Of a DNA stretch of 64,000 nucleotides, positions 44,239-58,700 are shown piece by piece (position 1 is the first letter of the stretch; every line of letters begins with the position of its first letter). The DNA is taken from positions 14,830,383 through 14,894,382 of the forward strand of contig NC_092802.1 in assembly GCF_918797505.1 (NCBI RefSeq), written 5' to 3'. The notes beneath the pieces are model-generated. The model saw only the letters and a program-made list of their open reading frames with translations, was not told the DNA's origin and did not search any database. This stretch comes from Bemisia tabaci (Eukaryota; Arthropoda; Insecta; Hemiptera; Aleyrodidae). The translations under genes were made by a program, and so were the position numbers.

Positions 44239-47200
44239 GTAATTAAAAATATGATAATCTGAATAGTTTTTGCACATAATCGAGGTTTTTGCAACTTGGC
44301 GCAGTTAAGGAGGAAAAAATGGAAATCAAAGCATCCACTTGGGAGGTACGTCTTTTGGATCTAGAGTCCGAACTCTTGAAAAATTTGACAAGAAAAAAAC
44401 ACTCTTGATTTAATCGGATTTTTTTTGAAGCGAGAGAGCCTCTTAATTGAAGCAGATACCTAGCCTTTGATTTAAGAAAAAATCTGATTGATTTATTCTC
44501 GTCAAATTTTTCAAGAGGATGGACTCTAAATCCAAGAGACTCATTTTTTTCAGAGTCAATTAAGGTAGACCTGAGCCATTTTGCAGAACATTCTGATAGT
44601 CGATCGATCAATATTGAGCATTTCTGGATTTTAAGATTTTTTTTCTTAAATCCCCGCAAGTAACTTCTCGCTTTAGTACATCATGCATTAATATTTGTAA
44701 TTTGACTTTGAAACATCTGGGAATGACTTGAAAATGCTCGACTAAATATCCCAAATCAAGAGAAAAAACAATCTGTTATATTTACTTTGGGACGCACTTT
44801 TGGAGTTACTTGAGTGTTCCTCGGTCAAATCTTGCACGCAAATACCTAGCAAATTTTAGCATGGTGTGACATTCAAGGATTTCAGAGTAAAATGCCCTAA
44901 AATCCAGAAGTTATCGATTGATCAGTATTATCAAATCGTCCTTCGAATAAATTATCTTTTGATGCCGGCGGTAAATAATTCGTCTTTGATCGTACCCCAC
45001 TCTCCACGAAGTACAAGCACCGTCCCAGCAAAATACGCAGTCTCTGAAATTCCGGGGAAAAACTTTTGCTTTATCTACTTGTATTCACGCTGCTTGAATG
45101 GACAATGCGGGGTCTCGAGGAGGTTCTATCCTCTTCAACTCTCACCCAAACTTTCCAACTTGAACTTTTTCCCGTGAAAAGACAGCCGGGCTCGATGCTT
45201 TCCATTTTGACAGCATTTTGCAATTTGGAACTATAAATTCTGGCTCTTCCGAAAAACACTTATGTGCATAAGGAGACAAATGGCACATACGTTGTTTTAA
45301 AACCGGGCTAGAATTTATAGTTCCAAATTGAAAAATGTAGTCCAATTTTTAACAGCCGTGCTGAGTATACAAGCGCCGTATGAGCTACGAGGCTTTGCAA
45401 AATTTCTTTCAACAAAACTCGAATTTCCAGGAAAATTGGGGAATATTCATCCTTCGTTTTCAGAGGATTTCGTTCATGAATGATCTAAAAAGTCAGGAAA
45501 TTTCGAGGAAAAATGGATCGCGTTAGACAGAAAGGAACCAAGCCACATCAGCTATTGCCAAATTTAATCGGGCAATTTAATTTTTTACATGAAAACGGTT
45601 GTGCGGATTTTCGTGCGAATTATAGTGGATTTTCTGCATAGTACGAAGCGAATTCCTCAAAATTTTCAAAGGAATCCTAACTAACGTTCTCTCGTAGATA
45701 ATTAGATTGCCCAGTTACATTTGGCAATAGCTGATGTGACTTGGTTCAGTGTTCGAAACTCACCTTTGAGTTTTAGGAGCCATGTGGCGCATCAAGCCCG
45801 CCGATTTTTTTGGCGCATTTGGCGCGTTGGCGCCTGTGAGTTTCGAACACTAGTTTTGTTCCTTTCTGTTAAACGCGGTCCAAATATTTAGAATTTTCTT
45901 CAAAACTAACATTTTCTGAGAGGAAAGTTGGCAACATTCGAATTTTCATACGGCGTGTTTCCTTAACATAGCAGTTTTCGGCTCTTCCCTCGGAAGAGAC
46001 CGCTCGGGACTCGAAAAGAGCCCTTACGTAAGCATCGTAGCACCCTTTAACCTTTGACACGGCGCGGCGCACAGCACAGACGCTACCGTCAATCGTCGTG
46101 AAATTGCATCATCTCCCCGCGACTCCAGCACGTGGTTAGCAGTGGCTTGGCGTGAAATGCGATGTATCGATTGTTATGCCATTTAAAATCATGGCAAAGA
46201 ATCGATTATTGAAGTGTTCGCCGCGAATACCCTGTTTATCGATCCTTTTCCATAGGTTTAAATGGCATAAAAATCGATGTATCGCAATTCACGCCGCGCC
46301 ACTGGCGGTTAGTCTGACCGAAGCATGAGCCAAACTCTCATTAATATTCATTAAGGGCACTTGAATGGGCAGTGACGGACTTCCATGCCCAGCCTCTAGC
46401 GTGTGATAATTCTTGCTCTTTATCTGGCTAGACCTAAGACCTGGGGCTCCGTCCAGTCTACAGTCTCAGGAGTATAAATCTGCAGAGTTGCAATTTTACA
46501 TAAGGAATAAAGGCTTGAAACGTGGGAAATATTTCATAAATCCTCAGAAAAATATTCAAAAATACCCTTCGAAATTAAATGCATAATTAAATGAAGGGCA
46601 AGTATTTCTCTTTTTTTTTATTTTTTTTATGTTTATTAGCGCGTGTTGCGCACCCACTACTCAGACCCTGAAAACATGTTCCATACTTTTCGCAGCGTTG
46701 TGAAATTTCATAAAATATTTCACGGAACATTCAAATCTTTCATGATTTTCTTTTCACCCGTATAGCTGAGGCGTTTTTAGAAAGAAAATTTTTATTAGTT
46801 TTTGCATTTTTGTGATGCCGATTAATTAATGCAAAAGGGGGACTTTCATTTGAAACACCAATGCTTTTTCGGCTTACGCCATCATCAGCTGCTAAATTGA
46901 TAAGGAAAAATAAACATAAACGATAACGAAAGCCGAAACTACGCCCCCATATCCTGTCACACGGTAGATTGAATCAATGGGAATTCGAGGAATTTCAGGA
47001 GTGAGAATTTCAGGAATTCGAGGGGTGGCGTGGGCCTTACTTTTTAGGAGGGATTTAGTGGGTAGAATTTAGGAGAGATAGGATTTCGATTACCTGTCCC
47101 CAAAACTCCTGGGTCTAATATCAGGGAGACTCATCGTGGAGATGTAAATTATATCTTTTTTCGAGTATGCCAGGAGATCAACTGACAAAGTTGCAAACAT

Positions 47201-50200
47201 AGTATGTGATTTTCAGGGCCAGCCAACGGAATTCTTTCGTTTTAGCACGTTTCGAAAACTTCTTTTCCACTAAATCATCTTTGCGCGGGATATCCGGAAA
47301 TATTTAACCATCATCACTGTGGAAGTGCTCAAGTTCAGTTCACGTAACATCGCTAATATTGCATTACATAAAAAAACGCACGTACCAACCATTCAAGTAA
47401 TTGATGGGCGATTAAACCTCATATCTCCTGGCTTAACAACCATAACGTGTGTCTACGAGAATGTGCCTTAGCGCGTGTAAATGGAGTTTCTGCGAAAGTG
47501 GCAGACATTCAATGTTTTACGTTTTTGTACGATTTTGCGAGTGAAGCGATGGTATAACCACTGGTTATAACTGAAATGAATTGTAAGCTCAACAGCTGAA
47601 GCTCAAGCCATAAGTTCATAAAAATCCGGAAAGCGGAAACGAGCGATGGTATTAGCGAAATATGAATGCAAATGAGTCCATCTTCGTTTCCTGCCAAATC
47701 CATGCACAGGAAGGGCTGACCCCTTAGGCTAATAGTAATAGTGTTATAATTTTTGGCAGGTGGCTGAAATGGTACAGCAATAGTTTTATTACATTTGGAA
47801 TATTAAGATCTTTATTTTTGTTACCTTATTTGTTTTTATTTTTATTTTATTAAAATTTTAAGTTGAATCAAACTAATAATTTTCAAAATTATAATTTAAT
47901 TTAGTCGGTTTAAATTTTAAGAAAAAAGACTAAACTTATTTTTAAATTTACAATTCCATCCATTTACCAGGCACTTTATTTATCAAGACTTACAAGTCAA
48001 TCAATTCCAACATTGCATTTTATTGTTATTATGTACCCATTATTTTGCCCCTGGGGTACCCTCGAGGCCCTCTAGGGCTTTAACTGAGTAGTGAAGGGGG
48101 GAAAAAATTAGTAATAATTTCTACGGTTAAAAAATTATCTTAGTTTTGCTCATCCTCGTGATTATGGCACCGAATGAATACACGATTAAAGATTAAATTA
48201 TCAAAAGCGTTTTTGGCTTAAAATTAATAAATTTTGTCAGGAATATGGTGGATTAAATTGAATTTTTTTGCGGACGTCAAATTCAGTGAGGAGTGCACGT
48301 GGTTGAAAAGATGTCTCTAAAAATAGCAGATCCATCCCCTGATGGCATTTGGGGGGAAAAAGTGAATTTATCTAGATGCCACGATAAAATTACGCTGCTC
48401 TTCAAAATTCTTCGTAACTTGATTATATGAAGGTTGTTCTTACTACAGCATGTATTATAAATTCTGTCATCATTTATTTTTTCAGGACCCGAGGGACTGA
48501 AATTCGTGGGCAATGTTCCACTAATAAAACGACTGAGCCGTGAGCAAGGAGGCCTACATCTAGCGTTCTCATCTCTGGCCGAACAGTTCGAGACGTCAAT
48601 TTTGGGCCTGCAGCTGGGCTCCGATTTGGTGGTTGTGGTCTTTTCGGAGGACAACCTTGCTGAGGTTCATCTCAGCGATGTCTTCCTCGCTCGGCCTGAC
48701 AACTTCTTCACCAGACTCCGCACTTTCGGTGTGCGGCGAGGTAAGTCATCACTAAATGCTACCTCGAGGAAAATGGAACACTCGATCATGCGCACGCTGT
48801 CGTGCTAAGGAAGAACCCCGTATGAACCTCCAGGCGTTGCCGAAGTTCCATTGACAAATCACGAATTTTCGGAAATATTGACAGACATTTTTCTTCCGAG
48901 TTTTCAGAGAATTTAGCTCTTAATCTGATCTAAATGGTCCGAAAATCTCAAGGAAAAATGCTCTTTATTTTCTTCCAAATACATATTTTCTGAGAGGAAG
49001 TTTGGCAACATTGGAATGCTCATATGGCAATTTTCCCTAGCATGGCAGTACGGAAGGGGGTCCAAGGGGGCCTGAACCCCCCTTAGAATTGAAAATAGTA
49101 TCAGCTGCCCCCAGAAATTTTGGATGGTGAGAAAAAATCTTCGTCGAGGATGTTTATCTCTTTTAATGTAGAGTCTTTAATAGAATCAACCTGTTCATTC
49201 AGTTAGTATGTTCTAAAACTTTTTATCACGGAATCCTCAAAATGCGTCCAAACGGAGTATAAATTTAAAAAAAATTCTGGATCCTTTGAATGCAACAACT
49301 GGGAGGTCTTTTTTTTACAGAAGTAAAAAAGTAAACGTATTTTTTTCGCAGCAATTGATGAAAAATCATGGGGGGAAATCCCCTCAGAAATCTTGGATAG
49401 TGCGAAAAACCTTCCTCGAGAATGATTATATCTTTTAGTGTAGAGTCTCGAATGAAAATACCCTGTAAACCCTGAAAATACGTATTTTATAAAATGTTCA
49501 TCATGGAAAACTCAAAATGCGTCCATACGGCGTTTAACTTTAAAAAATTTCTGGATTTTTTTATTTAAAAGCCTTTTTTATGAAGGTAAACAAATAAACA
49601 TACTTTTTCCGCAGAAATTGATGGAAAATCTGCCTCACGGAAGTCTCAAAATGTCTCAAATTAGGTTTAAAATTTCAAAAATTTTCCAGATGAGGCCCTC
49701 CGGTGGTAAAAGGACCACGAAATGTCACAATGAAAGTGACACACATTCAAAGCTAGTCTTTCTCCATGACTCTTTCACGTATTTTGGACAAGATATTCAG
49801 AATAAGAGTACCTCTTTTTAGGCCCATTTCCCGTTGTTTCAACATAAGTAGTTTGATGTTAATCGAAATTTACTTTATAGGTATCACGATCACAGATGGA
49901 GAGGTATGGCTGGAGCAGCACAAGTTTGCACTTAAACACCTTCACCAGTTGGGCTTTGGCAAGGTGATGATGAAAAGTCTCATCAAAGAGGAGCTGGGAC
50001 ATTTCATAGAATTGCTTCGATCTGAAAGGGAGAACATCTGCGTCACTAAATACCTGGCACCTTTGGGTAAGCGGGCTGTCTTCACCGACATTTGAACGAA
50101 ATGTTGCTCAAAAGACGTATATCTACGTTACCTCCGTACAAGAAAAAACACTAATAATAAGAAACGTAGCCTAAACTGTATGTAACAAGGTGGTAAAATA

Positions 50201-52679
50201 TTGCTGGGTCCACACTATCTTGAGAGAAAAACTGAACCGAAATAGTTCAAAAATTGCAATCAGTATACATTTTTGGAGCTCCAATATGAGTACCAGTACA
50301 AGACTTAGGTAGGGGAGAGTGTTCAGCTTAGAAAGACGTATTTGAACACTAAGCTGAGGTCACCACAAGTGAATTGCATTTTGCAAAAAGGAACCAGGAG
50401 CATTACCATGTTGATAAGATTGTGCAACTTCACCCTCTGCGATAAAACTATTGTAATCATGCAAAAATATGAAATTTACACGGTAATTTTGTTTTAAATT
50501 TACAGTTTTTAGCGTGTAAAATAAAAAAAGTTTATAGATGAACAGGTTATCTTTCTAGGACAAAAGAGGTTGTACAATCTTCGCAACGTTGCAATGCTCT
50601 TGCTTCCTTTTTGCAAAATGCAATCCAAGTGACTCATAAAGTTTTTGGTTTTTTTAGACCTCATCAGTAGATTACATTCGCCAGTGAGTCCAGCTATACA
50701 GCATTACCTCTATACTCCATATTAATTTCATATTATGCGGAAAAAATAAACTGCACGCTGCTGCTGGGGCTTATAACCTTGTAGTCACGATTTTATTTTC
50801 GCGGTAACAAACGACTTTTCAAAAAGATGAAAAGCCCTTACCCAATTTGAATAATCGAACTTCCAAGGATTTCTTTTACTAAAGTGTTTATTTTCATTTC
50901 AGTGTTAAATGTGCTGTGGACCATTGTGGCAGGATCCCGTTTTTCTCTGGATGATCCCCAATTAAGTCGACTTCTGGAGCTCATGAGTTCTCGAGGGAAA
51001 GCGTTTGACATGTCTGGAGGCGTCCTCAACCAGTTTCCGTGGATCAGGTTCTTTGCCCCCGAAAAATCGGGATACAAACTCATCTCCAGCCTCAATTCAC
51101 AACTTCGTGATTTCATCGTGGTCAGTGGTTTTTGTTTTACCAGTAGGTATCATCACAAGTGAAATAAGGGCAGTTAACTCGGAACATACTCAGGATCTAT
51201 GAACAGTTGTTACAGATCCATAAAGTTTGATAACCTTTGACAGGACGCAGGGTAGCATCCAGACTGAAAAAAAAAGTTCGGTAAAAAGGTTCGGTTCAAT
51301 AGCTAGGAGCATATGGAATCAGTCTTTGTTCGGTATACACAACCAAATTATTCGATCTGCTAAACCAAACAGTTTGGTCCGCTGAACCGAACTATAAGAA
51401 TTTGTTAGACTACGGTTGCACAAACCGAACAGTTTGATCGAGCAGACCGAATAATTCGGTTGTGTGTACCGAAAAAAATCTGGTTTCATATGCCCCTAAC
51501 TAGTTCGAATTCACCGAACTAGCTCAACCGAATTCAGTGGCATAAAGTCTTCCTTAAACAATTTTCTTAGGAAAGGTTTAAAGGATATCTTCAGCATAGC
51601 ATCATAAAATAAAACGTAATACCTACCAGAATATTTCTTGAATAAATCTACATGATTTATATAAACTTTATTAATTTCATTAAATATTCAATGTAACGTT
51701 AGATAATAAAATCATTATCTCAAAAACAGAAATTATGAAATTCTCTGTCTTTTCTTTTAGAAATATTAAAACCGATACTGCCGTGCTGAGGAAGAACGCC
51801 GTATCAACATACGAGAGTTGCCAAATTTCCCTTGATAAAGCATGTACTTTTGACAAAATTTATGCATGTTTATCCTATAATTTTCAGTTATTGCAGATTA
51901 AATTGCGTACAGACTTGTCAGAAAATTTTGGGGAAAAATTATCATAATTTTTCCCAATAACTTCGGTTTTTACCGAAGAAATTTGGCAACGTCTGGAGGC
52001 TTATACGGCGTTCTTCCTTAGTACGGCAGTATATGTTGCTAGTTTGATTACCGAACATTCTTCCTTTCGCACTCCATTCATACTCTCGTTCATACCTTAT
52101 CTACTTACAAAGTAAATCTTGATGTGAGTTCAGAGGTCTCCCACCTTTTTAACCTTTTCACTAAAATTGTACTATCTAAGAGGTTCACAGCCTTTTCAAG
52201 ACCATGTTTATCTAGTCGATATTCGTATCTTCTCATTGTTTTAGCAATCACTTGTCTAACCGTGCGTGGGTGCGTCCAATTCTCTCCTTATGTCTTCATT
52301 CCTTACGACCCATGGTGTCCCACACTGGAAAAAAAAAAAAAAACCACATTGGATCTAGAGTCCAAACTCTTAAAAACATCGACAAGAAAAAACACTCTTG
52401 ATTCAATTAGATTTAAGCTTAAATCAAGAACCCAGCCTCTTAATTTAAGCGGATTTCGTTTTGATTCAAGCAAAAATCCGATTGAATCAAGAGTATTTTT
52501 TCTTGTCAATGTTTTCAAGAGTCTGGACTCTGGGTCCAATGTGTTTTTTTTCCAGTGCACTAAGTTCTCGTAGAGCCTTCGACTGGAATCTTTCTATCTT
52601 AAATTTTATAGAGTCTTGAGTAATTTTCAATAAAATAACGTCGGAAAAAAGCATTACAAGAGAAAAAATGTTTGCTTTC

Positions 52680-52714
<35 letters not shown>

Positions 52715-55700
52715 CAGAAGGATAACAAAATTTAACATTACAATTATAAACAAACTTATTGATCCTATTTTCTAATTTTTAGGCTGAAATTGAGACCCAC
52801 AAAAAGACTCGAACCGGTGAGATCAGAGATTTCATAGATTTATATTTATCAACAATAGATGATCCTGAAACAAACAAGGATATATTCAATGGTAAGTAAC
52901 CCTGAATCAAAACTTTACATTCTCTTTTCTAAAGCTTTAGATTTTTCCTCACATAATACAACAAGGGAAAGTTTTTAAATATATGGCAAGGCAAGAGAGA
53001 GGCCAAATCCATTCGGCGGTGAAAGGTCGCATTTAAAGTTTTTCTTTAAACAGGTCGGACAGAATGCAGAAACATTAGGTAAAAGCTTTTAACTCCTCGA
53101 ATAAAACACTTTGAGGTATTAAAAGTGGTTCCATTGTTTTTCTCGTGAAATTTTCTTCTAGAAGCATATCTCCTTAAATTTAAAATGTGACGAATTAAAC
53201 ATTAGAATTTGCAGTTTTAGTTACAAATTTCTTGTCCGACCTCACTGATTGACTCGATCCACTGTGCGGGGTCAAAACTTACCGAGTTCTTTTGTACATT
53301 TTGAGAATTTTCTCTTCATTCTGCAAATTCGTCCGTTTGCAGAAAAGCAGTATTCTTACCTATAGCCATCGATGTGCGCTACACGCCGACTGCACTGTGT
53401 TTGGCGCAATGCTTGAAGTATTCCTACAGCCTTGTAGGCGCTATATATGCGTCTCAAACCGACCGAGCCGACCGTGCTGTGTTTGGCGCAATGTTTGAAG
53501 TATTCCCACAGTTTTGTAGGCGCTAATCTGCGTCCCACGCCGACGGCATTGAGTTCGGCACTATATTTTTCAAACGGGCGGAGTTGAGCAGTTTTCATCT
53601 TGCTTTGTTGTTTGTGCCGATGCACGAAGGCCATAGTCAGTCCCATCACGAGGCAAAAAATCAAAAATCAAAAAATAAAAAGAACTTGTTGCTGAGATGG
53701 AGTTTTTGTGCAAATTTCTTGTCCGATCTTGTGCGTGTGCGTGTGCATTGTGCAATCAGATTGCGCCGTCCAATAATTTTGACGTTACAGTAGATAGGGA
53801 TCTGAGTGTTAGGAAGTTCGCGTCGATGATCAGAGTATTTTGTATTGTTTCCACAGGAGAAGCAGTAAAATTAAAATACAATCAAAACACAAATATAAAG
53901 TATCGGGGAAAATTATGACGCATTGTGAGGGGGAAAAAAAAAAAAAAAAAACACTGAACGCCTCACCAACCGACGGACGCCGGCATAATCAGTCACTAAA
54001 AACTATGAGGAAAACAACTAAAAACAAAGCCAATGGAACTACACACCGACGGAAAAAATAATATGAACTAAAAAAAGAGAAAAAAGAGAGGAGAGAAGAA
54101 GGGAGAAGAAAGACGAAGAGAAAAAATTTGGTTCCGCCCTCCTATCTCTCGTTAGATTTTTTTCCGATTTATTCCGTCGACATGTAGTTCCGTTCGATCC
54201 GTTTTGAGTTTTTTCCGTACTTCGACGGTATACCAGACCACGTTTCTCGTTTGCAGTGTTTAAAAATATTCGCTCGCATTTTGTTTACTTGAAGAGGAAC
54301 GAATCAATATCATTCCTCAAAATTTTCACAAAGTTTTCTTCACACAGAGAAAAATCGCGGGCGTATTCAAGAATAGTCAAGGTTGATTAGTTTTTTTATT
54401 TAAAAAATAAAGAAATTCAGAAAGTCTACAATGTCGAAAACTGAGATACGTGGTCCGATCATTTCACCGTCGAAAATTTTTTTTTGCGATTGATGGAATT
54501 CCGGAACTTTCCTCAAAAATACATGTATTATGCGGAGAAATTTGGCAGCTCTCGAATGTTCGTATGGCGTTTTTCCTTAGCATAGCAGTATTGATATTAG
54601 AGTGGTAATACGGATCATGTTCGTTTCAGAGGATCAGCTGGTGGCAGTATGCCTGGATTTCTTCATTGCTGGCTCGCAGACAACCAGTAACACCCTGGGC
54701 TTCGCTCTGCTGGCCATGGTGCGACACCCTGATGTTCAAACCAAAGTTCAACGATGTTTGGATGATGCGGTCGCACCGGGAACATGCCCCAGCTTCACCG
54801 AAGAAAAAAGGTAAATTCATCCAAGGAAACGTTTTATTGATGAATTAATAGTGGGCGAGGTAAGAATGGAGATGTTACATGTGTGAGGGATTTGCGATTT
54901 GACCATTGATTCTTATGTAAAAGTTCGCGAGAAACACGATGGTCCCACTGGTTTTCTCTGAAATCAACTCCCAAGCTCAAAAAAAGCTCTCAAGTTGAGG
55001 CCAAAATGGAGGGGATATCCCACCCTACCCTGAGAGTCCACCTCTACATCAAGACGAATTCTCCATGCAAAGATAGGGAGCATATATATTAGCAGTGATG
55101 CCGTGTTTTCAGTTTTAGAGTCCCCAAATAAAGTGGCAACCTTGCTACTGTATTTGCTCCCTATCTTTGCACGGAGGGTTCGTCTTGATGTAGAGGTGGA
55201 CTCTCAGGGTAGGGTGGGATATCCCCTCCATTTTAGCCTCACTTTGAGAGCTTTTTTTTAGCTTGGGAGATGATTTCAGAGAAAACCAGTGGCATTATCG
55301 TGTTTCTCGCGAACTTTTACATAAGAATCAATGGTCAAATCGCAAATCCCTCACACATGCAACATCTCCATTGGACATATTATCATCAAACGGAACTAAC
55401 AATAAGTGCCACAGGGGGAGGAAGGGAGAGGGGGGCTTGGATTGGCGGGTGTTGCGGAACGCGATGTTCGTTCCGTCCAATACTCGCAATGCTTTTCCAT
55501 GGCGCTTAGTTCCGTTTGACAGAACGCGCTATCCGGAATTCTAAAATCCTCAAAAGGAACTCAATTTGGCGCTTAGTTCCGTTTAACAGAAACGTCCATA
55601 TGGTTTTCATGTACGAGGAATAAAAAGTCATTCGACGGAAGTCGTTGATACTCGCATCTCATTGGTGCCAGATGACATCATTCGGTTCGGCGCGAAACCA

Positions 55701-58700
55701 GCGCGTTGTATATTTGCGGGAAAGTTGCGCTTTTTGAACTGGGTATTTACTGGGTATTGAATAGGTTTCTGAGTTACTTTTTCGCATTTTTAATGTACGC
55801 ATCGTGTTCTACGCGTAGTTTACCTTCGGAGAAATGAATGCCCTGGTAAAAATTGGCAGTAGAATCTGTGTTCCAAAATACCATAGACCTACGGCCGGCT
55901 GCAAGATTTCCAATAGCTTCTATAGCCGGATACGCAATTTCTTATAGCCTTTTATAACCGATGGCGATTGAGCATCTCACAGCCAGGCGATAAAGTGTAT
56001 GCTAAACGTCACTAATTACGGATGCTAGGACTTAGTGAGTTTTTGGACCACTGCTCTCTTTTTGGGCCGTAGTATCTTGATTTATTTTGCGAGGAAAGCT
56101 CCATACTTTTGATGGATGCCTGCCATTCCTAATATATTAGAGCGCTTTCAGTTTCGTATGATACTGTGCAATACCTCTGGTGTGAAATAGTTGCTTCAAG
56201 CACCGTGGCACGCTGCGGTGCGGCAGGCGGGCAGCCAGCGCGAAACGCGTATTGGCGCCTACAAACCTAACACGGATACTTCACGCGTTGCGCAATGCGT
56301 GAAGTATCCCTGTTAGGTTTGTAGGCGCCAGCGCGTCGCCGCTCCGCTTTAAGTTAGGCTCTAATATTTAATCTGGCGGAGTCAGGGTTATTCAACTCAT
56401 GATTTTGAAATGTTTGCTCATCCTGTATGGATTATTCTCGTTTTAATTGATAAAAAAAATAATATTTATCAAAGGAAAATATAACGTGTGTTTTGTAAAT
56501 ATTAAGGTGGTTCCGTATCAAACTTAATGATTTCCAAAGCACACGAATTTCTACACAATTTCCTATAGCCTTTTATAATCGATGGCGAAAAAGCAACAGC
56601 TAGGCGATAAAGTGTAAAGCCCGGCGATAGGAACTATAGCCCGGCTGCATAATTTTTTATCGCTTCGTATAGCCCGGCCGTATGATTTTCTCCGCATTCT
56701 ACAGCCAGCTGTATGATTTTTTGTAGCCTTCTTTAGCCGGCTATAAGAATTCCTATGGTATTTTGAAACGCAGCTTTTATCGCCAATTTTTACCAGGGTG
56801 CACAAGTCAAAATTTGTTCATGGTTTAGTGCCTCATTATTCTGAAATTTCAAAGAACCCAATTGAAGTATTTTGGATTTTGTGTGTTACAGGCTGAATTA
56901 TGTGTCCGCGGTGCTCCTCGAATCCATGCGTAGCTGTCACGTGGTCCCGGTAACTGGACCTCGACGCGCTACACAAACAACAACCGTTGGTGGTTACACT
57001 ATTCCTAAGGTAAAAGTCCTCTCTCATTGAGTAGTAAAGAACCAAAAAGGCCGTCTTACTTTCAAAACCTTACTGCTGTGTTTAGGAAATTTCTAGGAAA
57101 AATCAGCAACACTAGGAAAAAAACTAGTTCCATCTATTAAAACTAGACAACCCATGTAGAGAGAGAACGCACAAGTCGAAATATGAGCCTCTTGGGGCCC
57201 AAAAGAGCAGCCAACCTTCTAACACTAAAAATGTCACTCCAGATTTCGATATGAAACCAAGATGGCCAAGAATGTTCATAAATGAGCGTGCTTCCGCAGA
57301 AACGTATGGTTTTATGCCAAAATTAAGTCAAATACCTGCTCTACAAACGGCGAGTCGTAACGATGGATCACTAGACAAGGTACGAATTTAAACATTATCA
57401 TGTATGTTCCTAATGCAGAATTTCAGGTAGAGCACGATTCTTGCATTAAAAATTACTGAAATCAACCCCTGGCTAAGATATTAAAGTTTTAATTTTACAT
57501 TGGTTACGGGCAATTTGAATTGCCCGGTCGCAAGAAACACGATACTCTATGTGAGTCAAATCGCACACTAAGACGGTTTTGGCAGGCTTCTCAATTCAAC
57601 ATTGTTCATTTCCCCACCCTTTAACGTTCAAAGTGGAAACGATTTGCCACAGCTGAGCCAAAGCGGTGATTGAGGTTGCAAGATTTTCAAATCGGAGAGA
57701 CTGTGATGGTAACATTTAGTGGGCGCTTAGACTCATGTAGATTATTGAGTTTCCGTGACCGGGAGATTTGAATTCACTCGTCAAGACACATTAATATCTT
57801 GGTTAGGAGTTTATATCAGTAATTTTCGTTGTGCACATCGTGGTCCATACGTAACATTTTGGTTGAGAAACATACATCAGAAAGCTTAACTTCTTACTTT
57901 GTCTAGTGCACGGCCGGGTTTACTTACTTGCCGCCCATGGGCCGCCTTTATTTTGCCGCCATGGACCGCCTTTATTTTGCCGCCCCCTTCTCATTCGTTT
58001 TGAAACATCAATAAAAACCATCAAGTGAACGTGCCGGAGGGGGAGGGGTGCATAAGACGCGTTTACCTACTCGTGTTAGATACATTTTTTGCGAAAGCCC
58101 TGTCAACACTACTAGCAAAATTTTACGGAACTTTGCGAGAAAGTTAAGTTCCGTAAACCTATCTCTGTGTGGACAAGATCCTCCATTTATAAGAAATGAA
58201 CCAAAAAATTATGAAAGAACGAACATAAATGTGGTTTAATAATTTTAACTTCCGCCGCTGCGCCGCGCCGCGCTGATCGCACCGTGATTGGCGCAATGCG
58301 TGAAGTATTCCTGCAGTCTTGTAGGCGCTATACGTCTCACGCCAACCGCTCCTGACCGCACTGTGTTTGGCGCAATGGGTGAAGTATTCATGCAGTCTTG
58401 TAGGCGCTAATATGTGTTACATGCCGATCGCTGCGCCGAGGGCTTGTCTTTTTCATCTCAAGTCCTCGTCATCATTCCTTTCTGCGTTGAGCTCCAGGCC
58501 AAATTGCATGTTTAGTTCCTCTCTTCACTCTACTAATTAAATATGCTATTTCTTGTATCACCGGAAAACGACAAAATTAGAAATTACCATATTCTCAGGA
58601 AAGAGAGATTTCGTCCCCTTTTCTCATTGATAATTTTTTTTCTGAATCCGATTTTTTTATACCTACATTTAAAAAATTGCAAAATTTGCCGCCATGGGCC

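Larger units (their letters stand above)
45353..45974. mobile_element. Family A element, outer layer of a triple nest
   Basis: CAGCCGTGCTGAGTATACAAG with CGCCGTATGAGC at the left, TTCATACGGCGTGTTTCC and ACATAGCAG at the right. It is split at GAGGAAAAATGGAT by the AGACAGAAAGG fold-back. The flanking duplication is not clear. Confidence 0.7.
44239..48485 (+). other. P450 intron 1 (4247 bp)
   Basis: GTAATT to TTTTCAG. Largest intron. It holds a diverged family B relative (44336-44558), a triple-nested family A element (45353-45974) and a hAT-like MITE (46140-46304). From about 46305 to 48485 no repeat family or gene was recognised. The minus-strand frame at 47509-47703 is not supported. Confidence 0.85.
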
